This document shows, in pieces, positions 6,005 to 14,449 of a stretch of 15,475 bases of DNA. The DNA is from Bacteroidales bacterium (GTDB lineage: Bacteria > Bacteroidota > Bacteroidia > Bacteroidales > P3): positions 1 through 15,475 of the forward strand of contig CAAGNU010000035.1 of the NCBI GenBank assembly GCA_900771365.1, in the 5' to 3' direction. Under the pieces are notes generated by a model. It was not told the DNA's origin, did not search any database, and saw only the letters and a list, made by a program, of their open reading frames with translations. Every line of letters starts with the position of its first letter. Position 1 is the stretch's first letter. Made by a program: the position numbers and the translations under genes.

Positions 6005-6595
6005 ATGACAAACCTAATGTACATCCATGGCTATGGTTCCACAGGCAAAGCCGTGAAAGCCCAACTCATGCAGGAGATGTTCCCCTCCTGCACTCTCCTC
6101 GCCCCCACCTTCGACTACGCCCGCCAGTCGCCCCAAGAGGTGCTGCAAGAACTACGCCGCATCATCAAAAGCGAGCATCCAGCCCTCATCCTCGGCAGCA
6201 GCACAGGCGGCTACTTCGCACTCTGCTGTACCCATTTCTTCGATGGCCCCGTGTGGTGCCTCAACCCCGTGCGCGACATTCTGGACACCATCAGCCGCAT
6301 CTTTCCGCAGGCCACAGGGCTCCCTGCCGAGACCCTCGCAGACCGCAAGTTCGAATACGAGCACTTCGACCGAGAGGTGTTCCAGACCGTCAGCCCACAC
6401 GACCGCCAACTTCATTTCGCCCTCAGCACAGACGACGAGCTCCTCGGAGACCACTCCCCGCTCCTGCTCCGCTACCCCAACCACGGCACCGTGGTGTGGA
6501 AAGACCGCTGCGGACATCGTTTCCTACGTTTCAACGAACTCAAAGTCCCTCTCGCCGCCACCCTCCAACAAGAGGACTCTTACTCGTCCCAATAG
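6005..6595 (+). CDS. YqiA-like alpha/beta-hydrolase (UPF0227-type esterase)
   Basis: A 196-residue cytoplasmic hydrolase. It opens with the MYIHGYGSTG strand and oxyanion loop (5-14). The nucleophile elbow GSSTGG (64-69) has Ser66, the STDDELLGD loop (141-149) supplies the acid (Asp143 or Asp144), and GHRF supplies His171. NPVRD (87-91) is another local feature typical of YqiA proteins. YqiA family members are small esterases acting on short acyl or palmitoyl-CoA-type substrates in vitro; the physiological substrate is unknown. The frame is open from a TTG at 5999, but ATG 6005 gives the family-like start. It is transcribed divergently from the peptidase gene. No clear promoter consensus or terminator is seen. 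Confidence 0.85.
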   Translation: MTNLMYIHGYGSTGKAVKAQLMQEMFPSCTLLAPTFDYARQSPQEVLQELRRIIKSEHPALILGSSTGGYFALCCTHFFDGPVWCLNPVRDILDTISRIFPQATGLPAETLADRKFEYEHFDREVFQTVSPHDRQLHFALSTDDELLGDHSPLLLRYPNHGTVVWKDRCGHRFLRFNELKVPLAATLQQEDSYSSQ

Positions 6596-6661
6596 CCAGC
6601 ACGAACGCAGGAAAAATGGCACTTTGTTGGCGAACTTGGACTTTATTCGTAAACAATGTTA

Positions 6662-6702
6662 AAAAAACGAGGGTAAGTGTATAAAAAACGAGGGCAATGT
6701 AT
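6662..6702 (+). repeat. Tandem 21/20-bp repeat running into the LRR-gene promoter
   Basis: Copy 1 (6662-6682) and copy 2 (6683-6702) are directly adjacent and share AAAAAACGAGGG, then TAAGTGTAT or CAATGTAT. They differ by one substitution and a one-base gap. The period is two helical turns, and copy 2 ends inside the candidate -7 element at 6700-6707. This would suit a regulator binding side by side on one face. Confidence 0.6.
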
Positions 6703-6707
6703 CTTTA
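6700..6707 (+). promoter_or_regulatory. Probable -7 promoter element for the LRR protein gene
   Basis: TATCTTTA matches the Bacteroidota TAnnTTTG element at all but the last position. No TTG is found at the expected -33 distance, which instead falls in copy 1 of the tandem repeat. The leader would be about 120 nt. A loose GAAAGG lies about 9-14 nt before the ATG at 6835. Confidence 0.4.
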
Positions 6708-6834
6708 TAGTAAAGGCGAACGGAAATGCAGATTTTTCCAAAACGTTCATCAAAGAATAATATTGAGAATTAATATTACAAAAAAAGGTACCAATCCCGT
6801 ACAAGTGGACAACTAAAAAAGAAAGGTCAGAATC

Positions 6835-8613
6835 ATGAAAAAGTCACTCTTTACCCTCACGCTTATCGTCCTCGGCCTCTCGGTCTGGGCACAGGACTAT
6901 GATTTTAGCGTCGTGGCTCCCACGGGCCAAACATTGTACTACAAGACCACCAATCCGAGATCGAATGCCGTAGCAGTAGTGGCTCCGAACGACTATTCCT
7001 GGTCAGGATATGTCATGCCGGCAGGCTCTCTCACCATACCCGCAATGGTAACTTATCGGGGACAAACTTTTACCATCACCACTATTCGAAGTTGCGCGTT
7101 CTCGAATTGTGACAACTTAACGAATGTCACCCTCCCCAATACCATCGCCTCTATCGAAGACGCCGCATTCTATCATTGCTCCAGACTGACATACGTCTCC
7201 ATTCCTACGAGCGCCACCGCTATCGGACAGTTCGCCTTTTGCTATTGCGTCAACTTGACAAGTATCTCGCTTCCCGATTCTGTCGCCACTATCGGACAAT
7301 ACGCCTTTAAAGGGTGCAACAGTCTCACGAACGTCTCTTTCGGAAAATACCTCTCCTATATCGGCCCTGATGCATTTGAAGAATGCATCAACCTCATAGA
7401 TGTGACGATACCAAGCAATGTGGCCTCTATCGGGGCTGAGGCATTTGCCAATTGTATCAATCTGAGACATGTGGCTTTCAACGCTCGGCAGTGTGATGAT
7501 TGCTATGTTCCTTTTAACGGCTGCTCAAATCTGAGTTCCATGACGTTTGGAGACAGTGTTGAACGGATTCCCGCCTCCTTGTGCATGGGGTGCCCCATCA
7601 CAAGCGTCTCCCTACCTAACTCCGTCATCCATATCGGCGAAAAGGCCTTCTCCTATTGCAGCAGCCTCACGGACATCAGCATCCCCAACTCAGTCTCCTA
7701 TATCGGCGAAAAGGCCTTCTCCTATTGCAGCAGTCTCATAGACATCAGCATTCCTAACTCCGTCGCTGCTATTGAGCGGGCTACGTTCTCTGGGTGTATC
7801 AGCCTCGAGAACATCACGATACCCAACGCTGTCACCTCGATAGGAGACTCCGCGTTCAAGGATTGCCGCAGCCTCACGAAAGTCAACATCGGCGATTCTG
7901 ACACGGCTATCGGAAGCTACGCATTCGCACATTGCAGCAGTCTAACAGAAATCACAATAGGGAGAAATGTCAACACGATTGAAGACTACGCTTTCGGTTA
8001 TTGCGAACTTGTCTCTAAGATAACTTCTAAAAAACCTGTCGCACCTTCAATAGCGAGACATACGTTCCTTGATGTGCCATCCCACACTCCTATCTATATC
8101 TGCTGCAATGCACTGATAGCAGGAGAGTACCTTTCTCGGTGGGTGGATTTCGACCTTTTCATTCAGCGTTTCGAATTTAGTTTACTCGCCAAAAGTATAG
8201 ATGACTCGTTAGGCAGCGTGACCGTATTGCAAGAGCCCACATGCTCCAACCACAACGCTGTGGTCCAGGCCATTCCAACTACCGGCCATCAATTCCTCTA
8301 CTGGAGTGACGGAGCCACGCAGAATCCATACACCTTACAGGTCTCGTGCGACACCATGCTGACGGCCTATTTCGATCAGGACAGCACTGTTTCCATTACA
8401 GAATTGCGTCAGACATCTTACGAGGTTGCCGCCGAGTCCGGCGTCATCGTGGTGAATGGGGCAGCAGGGCTGCTAGTGAGGGTGTTCGACATCACGGGAC
8501 GCATCCGCTACCAAGGACGCATCGACTCGGAGTCCTGGCGCCACGAGGTCGACCTCAGGGGCCTCTACCTCGTCCAAATTGGCGACAGTCCCGCCAAGAA
8601 GGTGGTGCTCTGA
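6835..8613 (+). CDS. Secreted BspA-like leucine-rich repeat protein with type IX secretion tail
   Basis: A 592-residue surface or secreted protein. Residues 1-19 are a signal peptide ending VWA before Gln20. From about 78 to 400 run some 14 LRR_5/BspA-type repeats of 23 residues, pattern IGxxAFxxCxxLTxIxIPNSV; units 7, 8 and 14 are degenerate. At about 435-500 lies a small beta domain with GHQFLYWSDG and MLTAYF, like the bacterial repeat domains common in such proteins. The last 75 or so residues (VRVFDITGR, GLYLVQIGDSPAKKVVL) match the Por-secretion C-terminal sorting domain, so export by the type IX system with tail removal is expected. BspA-type proteins often bind host proteins or polymers; this ligand is unknown. 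Two adjacent repeats are almost identical at DNA level (7632 and 7701), a recent duplication. Confidence 0.93.
   Translation: MKKSLFTLTLIVLGLSVWAQDYDFSVVAPTGQTLYYKTTNPRSNAVAVVAPNDYSWSGYVMPAGSLTIPAMVTYRGQTFTITTIRSCAFSNCDNLTNVTLPNTIASIEDAAFYHCSRLTYVSIPTSATAIGQFAFCYCVNLTSISLPDSVATIGQYAFKGCNSLTNVSFGKYLSYIGPDAFEECINLIDVTIPSNVASIGAEAFANCINLRHVAFNARQCDDCYVPFNGCSNLSSMTFGDSVERIPASLCMGCPITSVSLPNSVIHIGEKAFSYCSSLTDISIPNSVSYIGEKAFSYCSSLIDISIPNSVAAIERATFSGCISLENITIPNAVTSIGDSAFKDCRSLTKVNIGDSDTAIGSYAFAHCSSLTEITIGRNVNTIEDYAFGYCELVSKITSKKPVAPSIARHTFLDVPSHTPIYICCNALIAGEYLSRWVDFDLFIQRFEFSLLAKSIDDSLGSVTVLQEPTCSNHNAVVQAIPTTGHQFLYWSDGATQNPYTLQVSCDTMLTAYFDQDSTVSITELRQTSYEVAAESGVIVVNGAAGLLVRVFDITGRIRYQGRIDSESWRHEVDLRGLYLVQIGDSPAKKVVL
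7632..7769 (+). repeat. 69-bp in-frame tandem duplication inside the LRR gene
   Basis: The block from 7632 recurs from 7701, offset 69 bp or 23 codons, exactly one LRR unit. The first 33 bases of each copy are identical, and most later differences are silent. Other units in the gene differ far more at DNA level, so this pair is the youngest. Confidence 0.85.
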
Positions 8614-8912
8614 CAAGTCCAAATCGACCATTAAGAGCAACGTAGCACGAAGATTATCATGCAATACAATGAGAATAGGGCACTTACAATTTAACTCTAA
8701 AAGCAATCGCCGTTAGGACACGACACGGAGCACTTATTCTATTCGATTCATTCGACTGGCATGTGACACAACTGACATTCATTCTCTTATCAGTAGAGTC
8801 ATACGGATTCTATATATTTTACGTTTCTGCAAAATAACGCCCATATTTTCTTGTAGTTGCCATTTGTCATGGAACGGTGTTTGACGGGCTGGGATGCTGA
8901 CGACGAAGAGAC
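8614..8912. other. 299-bp intergenic stretch without a recognised gene
   Basis: Between the LRR protein stop and the A-tract before the hairpin at 8920. I find no convincing ORF, tRNA or strong hairpin terminator for the LRR gene. A lone TACGTTTC near 8819-8826 is one base from the -7 consensus on the plus strand, but no plus-strand gene follows. A small RNA cannot be excluded. Confidence 0.5.
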
Positions 8913-8944
8913 AAAAAAACTGCGGGGCAATAAGCGCCCCGCAG
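8913..8944 (-). terminator. Intrinsic terminator of the aminotransferase gene
   Basis: A perfect 9-bp GC-rich stem (8920-8928 with 8936-8944) has a 7-nt loop. On the minus strand it is followed by seven T residues (the A-tract at 8913-8919). It lies about 41 nt after the aminotransferase stop, so it is a textbook Rho-independent terminator. Confidence 0.9.
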
Positions 8945-8985
8945 AAAATAAAAATTATGAAAAAACGAGATTACGTTACGTCACA

Positions 8986-10182
8986 TTACAATCTACCAGG
9001 ATATACCTTGAGAGCTTCTTCGAGGCACTTGACAGCGCGACGGAGGTCTTCGATGCAGAGACAGTAGGTGATACGTGCCTGATGGCGGCCGCTCTCGGGA
9101 TTGACATAGAAACCCGTGGCAGGAGCCAGCATGACGGTCTCATTGTTGTAGTTGAAGTCGGTGAGAAGCCATTTGCAGAACTTGTCGCTATCATCAACGG
9201 GGAGGTCTACAACGGTGTAGAAAGCACCTTTAGGATTGGGGCAGAAACAGCCAGGAATGGCGTTAATGCCTTCAACGATAACGTTGCGGCGAGCGACATA
9301 CTCCTTAGCCACGGCATCGAAGTAGTCCTGAGGAGTATCCACTGCGGCTTCGCCGAAAATCTGACCGAACGATGGGGGCGAGAGGCGAGCCTGGGCGAGA
9401 CGCATAGCGATAGAGTAGACCTCGGCATTGCGGGTCACCATGCAGCCTACACGGGCACCGCAAGCGGAGTAACGTTTGGAGACGGAGTCGAAAAGGATGA
9501 CGTTATTCTCCAAGCCGGGGAGCTGCATGACGCTGAAATGTTCGTGGCCGTCATAGCAGAACTCACGATAGACTTCATCAGCGAAGAGGTAAAGGTCGTA
9601 CTTCTTCACGATTTCAGCAACCTTGAGGAGCTCTTCCTTGCTGTAGAGGTAGCCCGTGGGATTGTTAGGGTTGCAGATCATGATAGCTTTGGTACGCGGT
9701 GTGATGGCCTTCTCGAAAGCTTCGATGGGCGGCAGTGCGAAACCACTCTTGATGTCGCTAGGAATGGTCTTGATCTTAGCGTCGCAGAGCTTGGCGAAAG
9801 TGTTATAATTAGTATAATAAGGCTCGGGGATGATGATTTCGTCACCAGGATTGAGGCAGACGGTGAATGCGAACTGGAGTGCCTCGCTACCACCTGTGGT
9901 AACAATAATCTGGTCGGGCGTAACCTCGATACCGTGACGATGATAGTACTCGCAAAGTTTCTTGCGGTAGGACATGTTGCCTGCGCTGTGGCTGTAGGCG
10001 AGGACGCCGATTTCGGTCTCGGCGAGGGTCTTGAGAGCACCCTTGGGAGTCTCAATGTCGGGCTGACCGATGTTAAGATGATAGACGTGGATGCCGCGCT
10101 CTTTGGCTGCATCAGAGAAGGGTACGAGTTTACGGATAGCAGACTGCGGGAGTTCGCTACCTTTGTTAGAAATCTGGGGCAT
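8986..10182 (-). CDS. PLP-dependent class I/II aminotransferase (aspartate-aminotransferase type)
   Basis: A 398-residue cytoplasmic fold-type I aminotransferase, moving an amino group between an amino acid (probably aspartate or a similar dicarboxylic or aromatic one) and a 2-oxoacid. Visible sites are NIGQPD (37-42), SHSAGN (64-69), TTGGSEA (95-101), EPYYTNY (120-126), NPNNPTG (171-177, PLP-contacting Asn174), ADEVYREF (201-208, PLP-nitrogen Asp202), SVSKR (233-237, Schiff-base Lys236) and substrate-carboxylate Arg370 in ARITY. Length is normal. Substrate specificity cannot be set from the sequence alone. It is the last minus-strand gene after mfd and the DUF1573 gene; the hairpin at 10281-10301 separates it from the latter, so it probably has its own promoter, though none is clear. 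Confidence 0.93.
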   Translation of the reverse strand: MPQISNKGSELPQSAIRKLVPFSDAAKERGIHVYHLNIGQPDIETPKGALKTLAETEIGVLAYSHSAGNMSYRKKLCEYYHRHGIEVTPDQIIVTTGGSEALQFAFTVCLNPGDEIIIPEPYYTNYNTFAKLCDAKIKTIPSDIKSGFALPPIEAFEKAITPRTKAIMICNPNNPTGYLYSKEELLKVAEIVKKYDLYLFADEVYREFCYDGHEHFSVMQLPGLENNVILFDSVSKRYSACGARVGCMVTRNAEVYSIAMRLAQARLSPPSFGQIFGEAAVDTPQDYFDAVAKEYVARRNVIVEGINAIPGCFCPNPKGAFYTVVDLPVDDSDKFCKWLLTDFNYNNETVMLAPATGFYVNPESGRHQARITYCLCIEDLRRAVKCLEEALKVYPGRL

Positions 10183-10280
10183 AGGTTTTATTTCTTTAGG
10201 TTATACAATCTGACTAAAAGGAAGAATTGACAAATGAGATAGCAATGATAGAAGTGTTGATAGATGGGATGAAGTAGAAA

Positions 10281-10301
10281 GGCGAGAGGACGTCTCTCGC
10301 C
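10281..10301 (-). terminator. Hairpin terminator of the DUF1573 gene
   Basis: GGCGAGAG (10281-10288) pairs with CTCTCGCC (10294-10301) around a 5-nt loop, beginning 33 nt after the DUF1573 stop. On the minus strand TTTCTACTTC follows, only a moderate T-tract. Confidence 0.65.
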
Positions 10302-10333
10302 CTATTTCTCAGTTATCAATTCTCGGATCATTT

Positions 10334-10750
10334 TTACTGCTGGGGTTGAACAACGTTACCCTTAATCTTAACCACTACACGAGGTTCGTTGATGGCGTTA
10401 GAAGTGATGGTAACAGTCTTGGTGAAACCGCCAACGTTGTTGGTGTTGTAGCGCACTCCGATTTCGCCACTCTTGCCAGGCATGACGGGCTTCTGAGTCC
10501 ATTTAGGGGTAGTGCAGCCGCAGCTAGCACGGACGCTGGAGAGGATGAGAGGTTCATCACCGGTGTTGGTGAAAGAGAATACGCAGTTGCCGTCCCCGCC
10601 TTTCTGGATAGTACCGTAGTTGTGCTCTTTTTCGGCGAAGACAATCTTGGCGCCATGGATTTCAGCTTCTTTGGCGGGTTTCTGTTCCTGAGCTTTGGCT
10701 GCACCCATCGTCAAGATGGCGACAAGGCAGAATAAAAACAGTTTTTTCAT
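10334..10750 (-). CDS. DUF1573 domain exported protein
   Basis: A 138-residue exported protein with an N-terminal signal peptide (MKKLFLFCLVAI...) and likely cleavage after AKA, before Gln21. The rest is one DUF1573 Ig-like beta domain: HNYGTIQKGG (43-52), VFSFTNTGDEPLIL (57-70), the family hallmark SCGCTTP (76-82), then MPGKSGEIGVRYN. DUF1573 proteins are widespread in Bacteroidota, often single-domain and envelope-associated, and have no established function; the paired cysteines are conserved. It lies 172 bp after mfd on the same strand with an AT-rich gap and is followed by its own hairpin, so it is probably a separate unit. Confidence 0.92.
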   Translation of the reverse strand: MKKLFLFCLVAILTMGAAKAQEQKPAKEAEIHGAKIVFAEKEHNYGTIQKGGDGNCVFSFTNTGDEPLILSSVRASCGCTTPKWTQKPVMPGKSGEIGVRYNTNNVGGFTKTVTITSNAINEPRVVVKIKGNVVQPQQ

Positions 10751-10830
10751 GGTATTAAAATGTTTTTTTTGTTGTATTTTCTCAATTAGTATTCGTTGCT
10801 ATCGATTTATTGCAGCAGGGCAAAATGACC

Positions 10831-10838
10831 CAAATTCA
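10831..10838 (-). promoter_or_regulatory. Weak -7-like element for the DUF1573 gene
   Basis: On the minus strand TGAATTTG differs from TAnnTTTG at one base and lies about 80 nt before the ATG. TCATTTTG nearby (minus strand, next to it) is an equally weak rival. No good -33 TTG accompanies either. Confidence 0.22.
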
Positions 10839-10892
10839 ATAATTTATTATGCAATATAACACGAAATAGTTATTTTTATTGTGCAGACTTGA

Positions 10893-10922
10893 AAAAAAAT
10901 TGCATTTTTTTGAAAAAAAAAA
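10893..10922 (-). terminator. Low-complexity A/T tract directly after the mfd stop
   Basis: On the minus strand the mfd TGA is followed at once by ten T residues, then an A7-TGCAA-T7 weak dyad (10893-10899 with 10905-10911). It is U-rich in RNA but has no GC-rich stem, so termination here is uncertain. The run is prone to slippage but lies outside the coding frame. Confidence 0.3.
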
Positions 10923-13900
10923 TCATTTTTCATCTTCAGAACCGACGAGCTCACTAACGCGCTTGATGGCCTGGTCGATATTGTTCACGCGGTCGCAGAT
11001 GAGTGTGAGCTTGTCTGCTGTTTCGCGGAGGCGGACATCGTTGGGATGGCTTTGAACGTATCTAATCATGCGGAAGAAGTTGGGCGACTGATAGAACGGA
11101 TTGGACTGGTTGGCAACAAAATGGCAGCCGAGTTTGCCTTGCTTAAGCACCAACTTCTCGATGCCGAAATTGCGAGCCATACGACGAAGTGTGATGGTGC
11201 GGACGAGCTCCTCTGTAGGCTTGGGCAGGGGGCCGAAACGGTCGATGAGACGTTGACGATAGGCGGCAAGTTCTTCCTCACTTTCGAGGTCGTTGAGTTC
11301 CTTGTAAAGGAGCAGACGCTCGCTCACGCTGGTCACATAATCGTCTGGCAGAAGCACTTCAAGGTCGGTCTCGATAAGGCATTCCTTGACATACTCCTTG
11401 TTTTCCTCCACCTCTTGGCGGAAGAGGTCCTGAAACTCAGTCTCTTTGAGTTCCTCGATGGCCTCGTTGAGGATTTTATGATACATATCGTATCCTATCT
11501 CAGAGATGAAACCGCTCTGCTCGGCGCCGAGGATGTTGCCCGCGCCACGGATGTCGAGGTCGCGCATGGCGATATTGAGGCCGCTACCGATAGAGGAGAA
11601 CTCCTCGATAGCCTTGAGACGCTTCTGGGCATCCTCGGTGAGGGTGCGGAACGAAGGCACAAGCATGTAGCAGAAAGCCTTGGTGTTGCTGCGGCCTACA
11701 CGGCCACGCATCTGGTGGAGGTCGCTGAGGCCGAAGTTCTGGGCGTTGTTGATAATCATCGTATTGGCATTAGGGATATTGAGGCCGTTTTCAACGATGG
11801 CGGTAGAGACGAGGACATCGATGTCGCCTTCAAGGAAGTGCATCATGGTGGATTCAACCTCCTTTCCTTCCATCTGGCCGTGAGCCACACCGACCCTCGC
11901 ATCGGGCACCAGGCGGCTGACGAGACCAGCCATGTCCATGAGGTTTTCCACGCGGTTGGAGACGAAGAAGGTCTGACCTCCACGCGATATCTCAAAGCGG
12001 ATGGCGTCGCGAATAACCTCCTCATCGAAGAGGCAGAGCTCGGTGTGTATCGGCTGGCGGTTAGGCGGGGCGGTGCGGATGACGCTAAGGTCGCGGGCGC
12101 CCATGAGAGAGAACTGGAGTGTCCGGGGGATGGGGGTGGCGGTGAGGGTGAGACAGTCCACGTTGACCTTCATCTGGCGGAGCTTCTCTTTGGCTGCCAC
12201 GCCGAACTTCTGCTCCTCGTCGATGATGAGGAGGCCAAGGTCCTTGAACTTGAGGTTCTTATTGGTGATGGCGTGAGTGCCGATGAGGATGTCAATTTTA
12301 CCCTCCTCAACTTTCTTGTAGATGGCATTCTTCTCCTTAGTGGTGCGGAAGCGGTTGAGGTAGTCGATGTTGACAGGGAGGCCGTAGAGACGTTCGCAAA
12401 AGGTATTGTAGTGCTGGAAGGCGAGGATGGTGTTGGGCACGAGGACGGCCACCTGCTTGGAGTCGCAGACGGCCTTGAAGGCAGCACGGATGGCCACCTC
12501 AGTCTTGCCGAAGCCCACATCGCCGCAGACGAGGCGGTCCATGGGGGCGGAGTCCTCCATGTCGTGCTTCACGTCGCGCGTGGCCTTGAGTTGGTCAGGG
12601 GTGTCCTCATAGAAAAAGGAGGCTTCGAGCTGCTCCTGGAGGTAGCTGTCGGCACTATAGGCAAAGCCTTTGGAGGCCTTGCGCTTGGCGTAGAGGGCAA
12701 TGAGATCCTTGGCGATGTCCTTGACCTGCTTCTTGGTCTTCTGCTTGAGTACCTGCCAGGTGCTGCTGCCGAGGCGGTGAAGGGTGGGCGTGGCACCCTC
12801 TTTGCCCACATAGCGGCTAATCTTGTGGAGGCTGTGGATGCTGATGTAGAGGGTGTCCTCGCCTTTGTACATGAGGCGGATGACCTCCTGGGTGCGCCCG
12901 TTGTTTTCGATTTTTTCCAGTCCGCTGAAGCGTCCCACGCCGTAGTCGACATGGGTGACATAGTCGCCAGGCTTGAGTTCGAAAAGTTCTTTCAGCGTGA
13001 GTGCTTGATGGGCATCACGGAAGTCGCGGACAGTATATTTATGGTAACGTTCGAAAATCTCGTGGTCGGTGAAGCAGACGAGACGTTCGTCCTCATCGAT
13101 ATAGCCGTGGTTTATCTGGCACCGTAGGAACTCCACACCTTGCACGGCCTCACCGGCTTTCTGAATGCCGATTGCCGAGGTCGGAGCCTCCTCATAGGCC
13201 GACACAAAGACGCGTTCCAGACGGCGTTGCTGCTGCTCATTGGCCACAGTTATCAGTACGCGGTAGCTTTTTTCGCGATACTGGCGGAGGGTGTCCATCA
13301 GCATTTCGAACTGTTTGTTGAATGTAGGCTGAGGCTTAGACTGAACGTTGAACGCCATGGCTTTAGTGAAATAGCTGCTACTCCCCATCTCAACGATGCG
13401 GCAGGGCAGCAGGCTCTTCAAGAACTCGTTGGCCGAGCACGTCTGAGTCTCGTCGCGACCCGCCTGGGCAAAGAAGGTCTCGATAGTGTCGCTTACAAAC
13501 ATCAGTCCCTGCACCCACACGATGTCACGGCTTGAGAAATAGTGCAGCAAGGGCACCTTCTCCTCCACCGTGACGGATGCTGCGGCATGACGTGCCATGT
13601 TGGGGAGAATGCCGATATGGTCGAACTGCTTAATGGAGAGCTGTGTGACGGGGTCGAAGGTTCGAAGCGAATCGACCACGTCGCCGAAGAACTCGATGCG
13701 GAAGGGGTATTCGTTGGCGAAGGAGAATACGTCTATAATGCCGCCACGGACGGCGAACTGGCCGGGGTCCACAACGAAGTCGACACGCTCGAAGTCGTAG
13801 TCCTGGAGCACGTCTATTACGAAATCCATCGAGAGTTCCGCGCCACGTGTCACGGTGAGGGTCTTGCTGGTGAGGGTGCGGCTGGAGACCACCTTCTCGC

Positions 13901-14342
13901 TCAAGGCCTCGGGATAGGTGACCACCACGAGGCTGCGCTTGGCGTTAAGCTGCTTGACCACCTCGCTGCGAGCCAGCACGTTGGCGTTGTCGGTCTCGAA
14001 GAGGTCGCCCCCATCGTCCTCGCGGCTGGCGCCCTCTTTGCCGGCTTTGCCGCCACGGCGGCGATAAGAGGCGGGGAAGAGCAGGGCGCGTTTCTGGTCC
14101 ATATCGGCGTCCCCTTCGTCCAGCATGGTCTCGATGTCGTTGAGGAGGTAGTAGGCCTCCTCTTTGCTTCCCGCAATGAGCAGCTGCCCCCAGTCGGGGT
14201 GCTTCTGCGCCATAGCGGCCGCCACCACAGCGGATAGCGAGCCTGTCATCCCATTCACGTGCAGACGGTCCTCACCCTCGGCAAAGGCCTTGTCGAGGTT
14301 TTCAACTATTTGTGACTCACGATATATCTCTGTCAGCAGCAT
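10923..14342 (-). CDS. mfd: Transcription-repair coupling factor Mfd
   Basis: A 1139-residue ATP-dependent DNA translocase that removes RNA polymerase stalled at lesions and recruits UvrA. The N-terminal UvrB-like module (FAVRGGIIDVFSF, 196-208) precedes the CarD-like RNA-polymerase-interaction domain (LKPGDYVTHVDYGVGRF, 456-472). The helicase core follows: Walker A GDVGFGKT (607-614, Lys613), DEEQ box (708-711), LTATPIPRT (733-741), the STAIVENGLNIPNAN motif and QMRGRVGRS (877-885). The TRCF C-terminal domain ends the protein. Length fits the family. A Gly- and acid-rich stretch at 94-118 within the UvrB-like part looks like a lineage-specific insertion. The ATG at 14342 fits the family N-terminus. 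No clear -7 element precedes it. Confidence 0.97.
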   Translation of the reverse strand: MLLTEIYRESQIVENLDKAFAEGEDRLHVNGMTGSLSAVVAAAMAQKHPDWGQLLIAGSKEEAYYLLNDIETMLDEGDADMDQKRALLFPASYRRRGGKAGKEGASREDDGGDLFETDNANVLARSEVVKQLNAKRSLVVVTYPEALSEKVVSSRTLTSKTLTVTRGAELSMDFVIDVLQDYDFERVDFVVDPGQFAVRGGIIDVFSFANEYPFRIEFFGDVVDSLRTFDPVTQLSIKQFDHIGILPNMARHAAASVTVEEKVPLLHYFSSRDIVWVQGLMFVSDTIETFFAQAGRDETQTCSANEFLKSLLPCRIVEMGSSSYFTKAMAFNVQSKPQPTFNKQFEMLMDTLRQYREKSYRVLITVANEQQQRRLERVFVSAYEEAPTSAIGIQKAGEAVQGVEFLRCQINHGYIDEDERLVCFTDHEIFERYHKYTVRDFRDAHQALTLKELFELKPGDYVTHVDYGVGRFSGLEKIENNGRTQEVIRLMYKGEDTLYISIHSLHKISRYVGKEGATPTLHRLGSSTWQVLKQKTKKQVKDIAKDLIALYAKRKASKGFAYSADSYLQEQLEASFFYEDTPDQLKATRDVKHDMEDSAPMDRLVCGDVGFGKTEVAIRAAFKAVCDSKQVAVLVPNTILAFQHYNTFCERLYGLPVNIDYLNRFRTTKEKNAIYKKVEEGKIDILIGTHAITNKNLKFKDLGLLIIDEEQKFGVAAKEKLRQMKVNVDCLTLTATPIPRTLQFSLMGARDLSVIRTAPPNRQPIHTELCLFDEEVIRDAIRFEISRGGQTFFVSNRVENLMDMAGLVSRLVPDARVGVAHGQMEGKEVESTMMHFLEGDIDVLVSTAIVENGLNIPNANTMIINNAQNFGLSDLHQMRGRVGRSNTKAFCYMLVPSFRTLTEDAQKRLKAIEEFSSIGSGLNIAMRDLDIRGAGNILGAEQSGFISEIGYDMYHKILNEAIEELKETEFQDLFRQEVEENKEYVKECLIETDLEVLLPDDYVTSVSERLLLYKELNDLESEEELAAYRQRLIDRFGPLPKPTEELVRTITLRRMARNFGIEKLVLKQGKLGCHFVANQSNPFYQSPNFFRMIRYVQSHPNDVRLRETADKLTLICDRVNNIDQAIKRVSELVGSEDEK

Positions 14343-14382
14343 CGGCGATTTTTTTAATTTATGAATTATGTTTTAATCGTGG

Positions 14383-14424
14383 GGACGGAAGCCATCATGC
14401 GGCAGCCTCTATGCGGCAGCCCAC
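14383..14424 (+). repeat. Dispersed intergenic element, copy 2, with internal 11-bp repeat
   Basis: TGCGGCAGCCCAC (14412-14424) is the exact reverse complement of 3387-3399, and GGACGGAAGCCAT upstream corresponds to the second block at 3402-3413. Here an extra unit separates the blocks: ATGCGGCAGCC occurs at 14397-14407 and again at 14411-14421. It sits between mfd and the lipoprotein gene. Confidence 0.5.
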
Positions 14425-14449
14425 CATAATTCTTCATTCATAATTCCAT

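Noticed and set aside
8857..10230. 457-codon open frame on the plus strand
   Set aside because: Antisense to the complete aminotransferase gene, with no recognisable domain. It also runs through the terminator hairpin at 8920-8944.
11046..13127. 693-codon open frame on the plus strand
   Set aside because: It is wholly antisense to mfd, whose motifs are unmistakable. The translation shows no domain and is biased toward residues complementary to the real codons, as expected when GC-rich codon use removes antisense stops.
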